Shown here: positions 56,001 to 64,000 of the stretch, piece by piece
Layout: each line of letters begins with the position of its first letter
Numbering within the stretch: the stretch's first letter is position 1
Assembly (NCBI GenBank): GCA_013433145.1
Contig: CM024176.1
Span: 1,734,349-1,798,348, forward strand
Origin: Ascaris suum
Lineage: Eukaryota > Nematoda > Chromadorea > Rhabditida > Ascarididae
Direction: 5' to 3'
Length of the DNA stretch: 64,000 nucleotides
Translations under genes and position numbers: made by a program
The notes under the pieces: generated by a model
Databases searched by the model: none
Told to the model about the DNA's origin: nothing
Seen by the model: only the letters and a program-made list of their open reading frames with translations

Positions 56001-59000
56001 AGCTATCAACAATGCACTAGCTATGCTTCAATGAAGGATAAGTGAAAAACCATGTTGTTATTCCTCTATGAATCTTGCAAGAGTGAATGATGCAGCTCGA
56101 GGCAAGTCGAGATTCAGCTCCGGATTTAGCTCGAGCCGCACATATGGCTTCCGGATGCAATAACCATCTGACCATGTATGTCATTGAAGCACGGAAATCG
56201 TATCGATGATAGGTCTAAGGTTGAATCCGAATAAAATCTTTTCAGAGGCTGAATATTATCAACGCTCAAGAGCTTAAACTGGCATGATTTATGGTAAATT
56301 AACTAATGGAACCTCAAATAGAACGTTTGAAGTGATGCAAACAGTAGGCGAAGTAATTGTTTGCATTGTCACGGAGGCTCGAAGCTCACCCCCTGTGTAT
56401 CGGTAGATGTTGCCTATGGCAACGATGTTTTCCCGTCCACACCTAACATGCCACTACGTTTTGTGATTTCTACGCTTACATATGTGTGCAATTGGCTTAT
56501 CTTTGTGCTGTTTCGTTCATTGCTTACAATGGAGGTTTATGTAGTGATGAACTCAATTGACGCTGTTTTTATTAGGCGCAACACGAAAAATGCTGTAAAC
56601 CTTCGAAATTGATCACCTAAGTTATAAGATTTTTCGGGGAAGTGAAAAAAAAAAAGCTTCATTGAGAATATCGTTTTTTGAATGTGGAAATGAGACGTAT
56701 AGGTTCGTTGTATTGAAAGAATCAAAATTCGAGGTGGAATTCTGCAAAGAGTAGAGAGCTTATTTACAATAATAAAATTTAAAACAAGTTAACGATTACT
56801 ATTACTGTATTATTTTTACGTTTCAATTATGCATATATTGAAATGTGGCAATGAATTGTTTTTTTTTTTGTCTGTTTGATATAATATTCTGAGACAATAT
56901 TTCTCATAAAGAAGGCAATTTTATTGCAATTTTTTTAACCTCATTCTAAATTATATTCTGTTGTTTCCAATCTTTTTTTTTTCGGTACCATTAAATTTCA
57001 TACATTAGCCGAATTTTCTTTTTTTAATGCTCTATTTTTCTTAACTATGTAATATTCTTTTATCAATTAATGAATGCCAATATTTTTCAATATTCTTAGG
57101 TGGAATTTTTCCTATAATTTGGAATTGCTCTTTTTTTTTTTAATAACATACTCACAGAAGCGTACTATATTCTCACTGATTATCTTCAAAGCTTAAAGTG
57201 TTAAGCTATCACTGAAATAAAATTGAATGGCTTCGATACTCTTTTATCGTTAATTAATGAAGAAAATGAGATTATTTCATTCGAAATAAATTTGCATCAG
57301 ATTTTAATTTGCATAATTTTTCAATGTTTTATAAATATGCTTAATTCTTTACGCAGTTAATAATCTCAAGTAATGCATGTTAAAATTTATCTAAGGCATG
57401 ATTTGTTAATTGCATTCATATTCTTTTGAGAAGGAAATTGTTGTTATTTGCTTCCATAGCAACCATTATGCCTAATATATTTGCTGTCAACAGTATAGCA
57501 AATGCTCATTTTATTATTCATTGATATTATCAATGATATGGTCCAGAGGTAGTCACTAATCACCTCTTCATATCAGCGGTAACAAAACAATATTTTGGCT
57601 TAAATATTCGATGATAGAACTTCAGAGATGAAATAGATTCCGTAAAATCCTGAATTCATCCTGTATGATTTTTGCGAGAAAAACCTCAGTACCAGAGATT
57701 TTTAAATCAACCACTATCAGTTCATTGCTATGAAAATTTCTATACAATTCAATAAATAAGAATTTCGCTGCGAAGAACAATGCATGTATTTGTTAGCATC
57801 TTTTAGAGAAAATGTGATTTTTTTTTTTGATAATTGCTAGGCAATTTTTCCTTGTGAATTTTTATTTCGTTGAACGTTCAATAGAAGAGTAGATTGATTT
57901 TATTAAATTATCGCATGAACGCGTCAATATCAGAAAAATATCGGTGATTTTTAATTTTTAACGATTTATCACTCAAGAAAAATTCTCTAAACTTGTATTT
58001 CCAATTTGAGCTATGAAATTGAAACAATTTATTCATGCTTTAGGAAATTCAAGTAAGTAAGAGTATAATTATAGAGATTTTTAAATTCACTAATATAGTT
58101 ATGCTAATATGAATACAATTTTGAATTCGTTTTTCTTATATCAATGCGTAATTTCTTTAGAATTGCATAAGAGGCTAACCTCTTGAATGAATTTTTGTTT
58201 GAATTAGCGTATAACTTGTATTGTTAAATTTCAATACATGCTGAATTGATTAGTGTTTGCTAGAAAAATGGCCAAGATTTATCGCCTCTTAGATCTCAGT
58301 TAGTACCACTTGGTTTTTCCATCTAAAACAGTGGAAATTTATGAGAAGGAGGGGAGCTAAGGATTTGAGGGAGAGAGTTCGAGAGGGAAACTGAAGTATT
58401 CGGCCGTTTTGTTCAGCAAATTTATGTTAAGCTTGAATCCTGAATACATTCAACCGATGAGGTAATAAATTCGCAGAGACAAAATATGGCATTGTTGACA
58501 CTTGAAATAGTCTCCCATTTCAACGGGAAGCGGAATTTGATGACAGACGCCAAAAATGGTTCTTCGCAAGAATTGGCTAAATTTTAATCCCGTTGGCTAT
58601 CCTCTTTTAGTATCTCTCTTCTGAGGTGTTTCTCTGCTAATTCCTGAAAATGAGTTCCGCATTTTTGTCGGTGATCTATAACGTGCGAGGAGGGAATATT
58701 TTAGCTTTTTCTGTAGTTTTGATATTATCGATGACCCATTCGTGACATGAACAGAAACCTTTATCGGCATTTTTTGTTCATCGAAACAAAGCGATTTTGA
58801 GTGGATTCATGCTTTAAAAAAAAGTAGCCGCAATAGAAAATAATATCAAGAGGAAACTATTGTTGGTACTGATCGAATATCACATTTCCTCATATATCTC
58901 GAAAATCAGACGTCATATGTACTGCTTGCATGTTTATTGAACCTAAAGAAATCTAACAGCCGAATCGGAGAAAATTAAATATAGAAAAAAAAAACATTTC

Positions 59001-60479
59001 GTCGAGATTTGAAGATTGCGATGATTTCCAAGAAAAAAAAAGAGCAAACACTCAAAACTCCTTCAAAAGTGAATTTTTTTGAAGCAAAATTTCAAAAAAA
59101 AAACAAAAAAAAATTAGCGTCGTTAAGTAAGAGAGTAAGTTTTGAATGATGGTAACCAAGTGCTAATAATCTACTAAATTCCATCATTTCTCATTCTCAT
59201 CGATTCTTTTGCTTAGATCATTTTGCCTCTTTAATTCTATCTTAGGTCTCCTATAAATATGTTGATTTTCATATATTTTGCCAGGACCTTGTCTGAAAAA
59301 AAAAACGAGCCATCATTTAGTACATTCCATCTCTCAACGTAGGTTGCTGTTGAGAAAAATCCGGTAAAAAAGAAACTGATATACTGAAAAGTATCCACCA
59401 TCAAGGTAATGGAAGATATTTTATTATTGTATCTAACGAGAATATTTCATTTATGGCTAAATATTTATAGCAAAATATCAAATTCAATACTAGTTATAGC
59501 CTCATTCAAAAATGCAAATTAAGCAGCTATTTGGCTAATTCGTTAATTAATTAATTAGTCAATATTATTGTTATTAAAACCTTTTATTCTAGAGCAAGCT
59601 TTATACGCAACTTTATTATCAATTGAAATTAGAAAATGGAATATAATTTCTTAAGAATTAGAGCTTTTTCTGAAATTTTCTCGGCTTTATCCGCTATCTG
59701 TTTTGTAGTGGATTTAGGATAGATTTGCATAACAGACAAAATTTGCATATCTCTTGCATGTGCTAAGAAAATTGTAGAAGTGGAGAAAGATGAGGGAGCT
59801 GAAGAAGTTGAGCGGGTTGAAGAAGATGAGGAAGTTGGAGAAGCTTACAACGCTTAAAACTTGCTTTTGTGCAATCTAGGCACACCGTGTGTTTTGACAG
59901 CTTTGTTTAAGTGAGTAATCCTGTTCGACTCTCTATCCGATTGTGCACTATGTACACTTCTATCTTTCGGCTCTTTGCTCAACAATTCGATTCTCGATCA
60001 CATCTCTCCGCATTGGTCAACATTTCGACTTCTCACACAATTGTTCAAAACAAACATCTCTTTTCCTTTTTATTTAATTCATTGCCTTTGGTTTAGGATT
60101 TTTTTTTTCTTTTTTGCTGATCGTTTGAGTATGAAAAATATTCGTTTAGAAATTATTTTTGAAATTCGTTCTTCAATTATATTCTTTATATTCGTTCATT
60201 TTATATGAATATAATATGAAATAAGAAAAAAATTTACTCACATTTTCAAAATTAGCTTCTTAATTCGATAAGCCATAAGCTGCCGTCTTAGTCATTTTTT
60301 TCTATATGCAAAAATTGTACCGTCAAGAAATTGAAATTTTGTGCAAACGGCTTGAAAAAAAAATTTTTTTTGTTCAACTATTTCATTTTATCAATGCTAC
60401 GTCGCTATAGCGAACGATTATATAAACTGTCTTCTTAGCCAATAGTATTTTTGGAACGGTAATGACGTTCTCTGAAGCT

Positions 60480-61230
60480 GTGAAAACATTCGAAACTTCC
60501 TATCGTATGGCATATGTCGGTTTCAGGCCAAGAAGAGGACAGCCTTCCCAAAAAAAAATTCGACTGTGGAATGTTATGTTTATCTGATAGGTTATATTAG
60601 TGACGCTTTTAAAGTATCAAAAGAAGTATTCAATAGCTCGAGATCGTCTTTCCCAGGAGCAAAGCTTATTTAGTCTTGATTCACTGTAACGCAACCAGGA
60701 GTTCCAAACAAATAATTTCACACTGTCGGCGTTAACTGAAAGTCTCAATGTTCCAAGTTGAAACCTTGAAGATGGTGCTATAAGTTGATTGCAGGTTCAT
60801 TGCTTGAGGAGTGAGGTAATAAGCGTTCATTGTTTACAACTGTCAGACGTTTTGAGTTCATTGTTTCTAGGTTTGAGATATCACTTATCAATTGTTTACG
60901 CTGTTGGTATAGGGAGATGGGGACTGCAACGTTGAGATCGATGAGTGGGTTATCGCGCTCAATTGTTTCCTGGGTTGGGATGATGAGAGGTATACTGTTT
61001 GCAGAGCTAGAGTAGTGCGGCCTGGTTGGCTGCACGGTTGGGATGTGCGGCGTTGAGGTGGAACACTAGGTACCATGAACTGATTGTTCGTAGTTCTGGA
61101 ATCATTCGGCTTGTTGTCTGCAAATTTCTGATACGGTCTATTGTTTTCAAAGTTTGGACATTTAGGATTTATTCTTCTGGAGGCTGCGGTGTTGTCGGTT
61201 TATTGTTGTGAGGAGAGGGGACAAAGTTTT
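60480..61230 (-). pseudogene. Possible decayed gene of unknown family
   Basis: A GC-richer island on the minus strand. One frame is open for about 100 codons (about 60890-61193) and contains FMVPSVPPQRRTSQPCSQPG. A second, overlapping frame (about 60781-61060) contains DNPLIDLNVAVPISLYQQRK and ISDISNLETMNSKRLTV, and stops after EPAINL. A third (about 60610-60765) contains LRLSVNADSVKLFVWNSWLR. Successive frames carrying protein-like text suggest one proline/serine-rich coding region split by indels, or several unspliced exons. The family is not recognised. It abuts the (AT)n array at 61340. Confidence 0.3.
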
Positions 61231-61334
61231 GGCAGCTGGAATGCCTCTTTTTCAAAACGTGGCCGAATTTCAATGCAACATAATTGCATTTTTGAGGTAG
61301 TATTTTTGCGTTTGAGTCGGCAAACAATAAAACT

Positions 61335-61479
<145 letters not shown>

Positions 61480-62354
61480 ACAGAAAGGAGCAAAAATGGG
61501 CAAATGACGGAAAATGAGAACCGTATTCCTGATTGCGATCCAACGTTACTACCGATCTAGGGGAGCGACTTTTTTCCTATGCCGAATTACCCAATGCTAT
61601 GCAGCATTGTGTCAACGGCAGTGTACTAAATTCATTTGCAAATAAATATTTATTCCGTTGTATAACGCTTGCTTATGCTAATATTAAATGTCTATTTCTT
61701 CACAATCTTCGTATTCTTTCCATTTAACTGTGCAATATAAAACGTGTGTTATAATTAACTATTAGTTATAAGAGAAGCACATTTATGCATTAGAGTTTAT
61801 CGATTCTTGACGAGTCTATTTAGCTTTTCGATGCAGAAGAATTTTTTTTTTCAGCAAGAATTTAATAAAACTTCAAAAAAAAATTTCCACTAGATTAATT
61901 TATTCTTGCCTCATTCGTTTTAAATTTTTTTTTCTCATCTTTACAAGAATTTTATCGTTTCTTCTCAATAAAATGATCATTGATTATGGTAGTAGAATTT
62001 ATTTTAGAAAATAAGGTTTGCGAAAAAAAAATTTTTCTATATTGTTCTCATTTTGAGGCGCTAATTTTTTTTTCGTCGGAAATAAATTTTCAATCTTGAG
62101 CTTTCATGTTTTTATGTTGTTAAAAATCAGTTAAACGATTGTCGAGAATAACACATAGAATTGTTTTTATGAGTATATTTTAAGGAACCAACAATGCCTT
62201 CATCAATCTCAAGAAACAATAATTCCACATCTCATTAATCACGATTTAAAAAAAAAAAAAAAAGAAATGCCGCAATAGCGTATACTTTTCCATATATCCA
62301 ACTCTTTGTGAGGGAGATTTTTTTTTTTTTTTTGGCGACCGAATCACCTGTCCA

Positions 62355-62379
62355 CCCCCCCCCCCCCCCCCCCCCCCCC
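62355..62379. repeat. C25 homopolymer
   Basis: Twenty-five cytosines, the longest such run in the window, lying 260 bases before a G18 run of opposite polarity. Confidence 0.95.
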
Positions 62380-62639
62380 TCCGTTCCAGCCTATTCCCTA
62401 TCTTTTATGGCCTTTTTGCAAATTCTTTCGATTCTAATGGGGAAAGTATCAAGCGAGCTTATTTTAGATAATGAAATGTGTCTAATGTCTTGCGCTGTGG
62501 TGAAAATATCAAAGTTTGTTGATTTCATATAATTAAAACAGTGGTCCAGTGATTCACGAACGTGCTTTTTGCATCCTTATCTGTAAAAATGCAGAAGTGG
62601 TGTTTAATTTTAAAGGAAAGAGAGATGGCGGAAGGAGGA

Positions 62640-62657
62640 GGGGGGGGGGGGGGGGGG
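62640..62657. repeat. G18 homopolymer
   Basis: Eighteen guanines preceded by a GGAGGAG stretch. With the C25 run at 62355-62379 it forms an inverted pair able to pair with each other in single strands. Confidence 0.95.
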
Positions 62658-63693
62658 AAGAAAATACCTCCATCCACAGAAAGCGGTAACTTTTGTTTTG
62701 GAATTAAAAGCGACATTTTTATCAACTAGAAATGTCTTTTTCTTTCTCTATTATGAGAGACTATTACATCGTGAAATTGCATATAACCATATAGGACAGG
62801 AATTCCTTGAGTGAAATAATTCGACTGGAATGTTGCATTCAAAAATTTACCCAAAATTTTGCTTTATTTTAATTGATCATTAAAAATATTTTCAGAGAGT
62901 TTGTCGTTTTTATAGTAGGCAAATTTTTTACGACATGACTATACTCTATATTTTTGTGAAATTATTTTTCAACTCTCATCTTGTACTATTAGAATTTAAT
63001 GAAAAAAAAAACTACAAAAATTTTTTCATTGAAAATTTTTCTGCTTACTATATTTTAAAAATCTTTTTTTTAATGCAATAATGTAAAAATGTTAAAATTA
63101 ATGAAGAATATCTATAACTGCTCTTATGAAAGAGTTTATTTAACTATACTATGAAAAAAGTCTCATAGTAACTCGAATAATTGCTTATTGATGAAAAATT
63201 TTTCTCCTCAATTTATAACGTTTCCTTTCATTGTATAATTTAAGACGTAACAAAATGCGTCCAATCGATAACAATGGAAGCGTTTGCTATTTCTATAGTA
63301 TGCGAAAGTATACAATGTCGACGTTTTTTTTTTTTTTTTCACTAAGAATCTTCCATCATTCCTCATTTAAAGGATCGAATATCAGAAAGCTTCGATGTCA
63401 GATTCGATTCGAATAGAATACGTATCGAATTCGATATTGTAGGCTAAATTCAATGTGCTCGAATATTGATCGACTTTTGTTGTTATTGCTAACTTTTACT
63501 TCAATTTTTCGCTGTAATCTTTGAGAGAATTCTATGAAATAAACAATTAAAACTGTAAACGTTAAATGAAATTATTTTCACGTTGATCGATTAATTGCTC
63601 GATAAAAGTTTTTATTTATGCAAAAAAAAAAATGTTGAAGTGAAAAGATTATCTCGACTTGGATATTAATCATTACAATGAAACGAATTTTGG

Positions 63694-63721
63694 TTACTAG
63701 TAATGATTACTAGTAATGATT
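63694..63721. repeat. Short tandem palindromic repeat
   Basis: TTACTAGTAATGA occurs twice in succession; TTACTAGTAA is itself a perfect palindrome. It is embedded in plain A+T-rich DNA. Confidence 0.8.
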
Positions 63722-64000
63722 GTTGTTATTGCTATAATTGAGATATTGATATTGAAGCAGTTACAATTCATTGCGAACATCTTTGATGATATCGTCGTAA
63801 TTAATCGATAATGAAGATAATTGTAATCGATAGAATGAGCCGATTATTATTATTATTTTTTTTTTGAAATAATCTTAGCAAAAAATTTTTGCACCGAAAG
63901 TTTTATTGGTCATTTATTTTTTGATTTTTTTTCTTCATATTTTTATTTTCTATTCAGCAAAATTCCACTATTCTTATTCATTTAACTTATTTCAGTAAAA

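Noticed and set aside
56361..56612. 83-codon plus-strand open frame with hydrophobic stretches
   Set aside because: No domain, no splice partners and no compositional change; such lengths occur by chance.
61293..61300. TGAGGTAG, the let-7 family seed
   Set aside because: No flanking sequence can pair with it to make a precursor hairpin, and the rest of the mature sequence does not match.

Overview
The window looks like nuclear DNA of a nematode. It is strongly A+T-rich and gene-poor, with about five protein genes in 64 kb. The genes are split into many short exons by introns of about 0.1 to 2.5 kb. Most starts lie 8 to 45 bases after a TTTCAG-type acceptor that has no upstream exon, as expected for spliced-leader trans-splicing. 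The encoded families are animal (SRP68, bestrophin, an SLC25A45/48-type carrier, GH27 alpha-galactosidase), and one cysteine-rich secreted protein resembles nematode MIG-18-type repeats. I cannot name the species; introns and intergenic spaces are longer than in Caenorhabditis elegans.

Layout. Positions 1-9540 (minus strand) carry SRP68, the signal recognition particle subunit; 13 exons fit one continuous frame and only the extreme C-terminus runs off the left edge. Positions 9556-17235 are a gene-free divergent spacer. Positions 17261-25193 (plus) carry a bestrophin anion channel in eight exons. An intron of that gene holds a decayed copy of part of its own exon 4. Positions 25784-28046 (minus) carry a predicted secreted, cysteine-rich protein that converges on the bestrophin gene. 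Positions 28055-34373 are repeat-rich, with a few possible minus-strand exons.

Positions 34417-39420 (plus) carry a complete mitochondrial carrier in seven exons. Positions 44285-52134 (plus) carry a complete lysosomal GH27 glycosidase in nine exons. Its catalytic aspartates are intact and its specificity residues are of the alpha-N-acetylgalactosaminidase type. Positions 52151-64000 hold no gene I can support, only microsatellites, C/G homopolymers and one GC-richer patch with broken open frames.

The genes serve unrelated housekeeping roles: protein targeting, anion conductance, extracellular matrix or secretion, mitochondrial transport and lysosomal glycan breakdown. I see no operon and no sign of a new multi-gene system. 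The most interesting items are the decayed exon copy beside an unusual splice acceptor, two fold-back elements, a 107-bp tandem duplication with internal palindromes, a set of long G/C homopolymers including one opposed pair, and several GC-richer patches of broken open frame inside introns and spacers.
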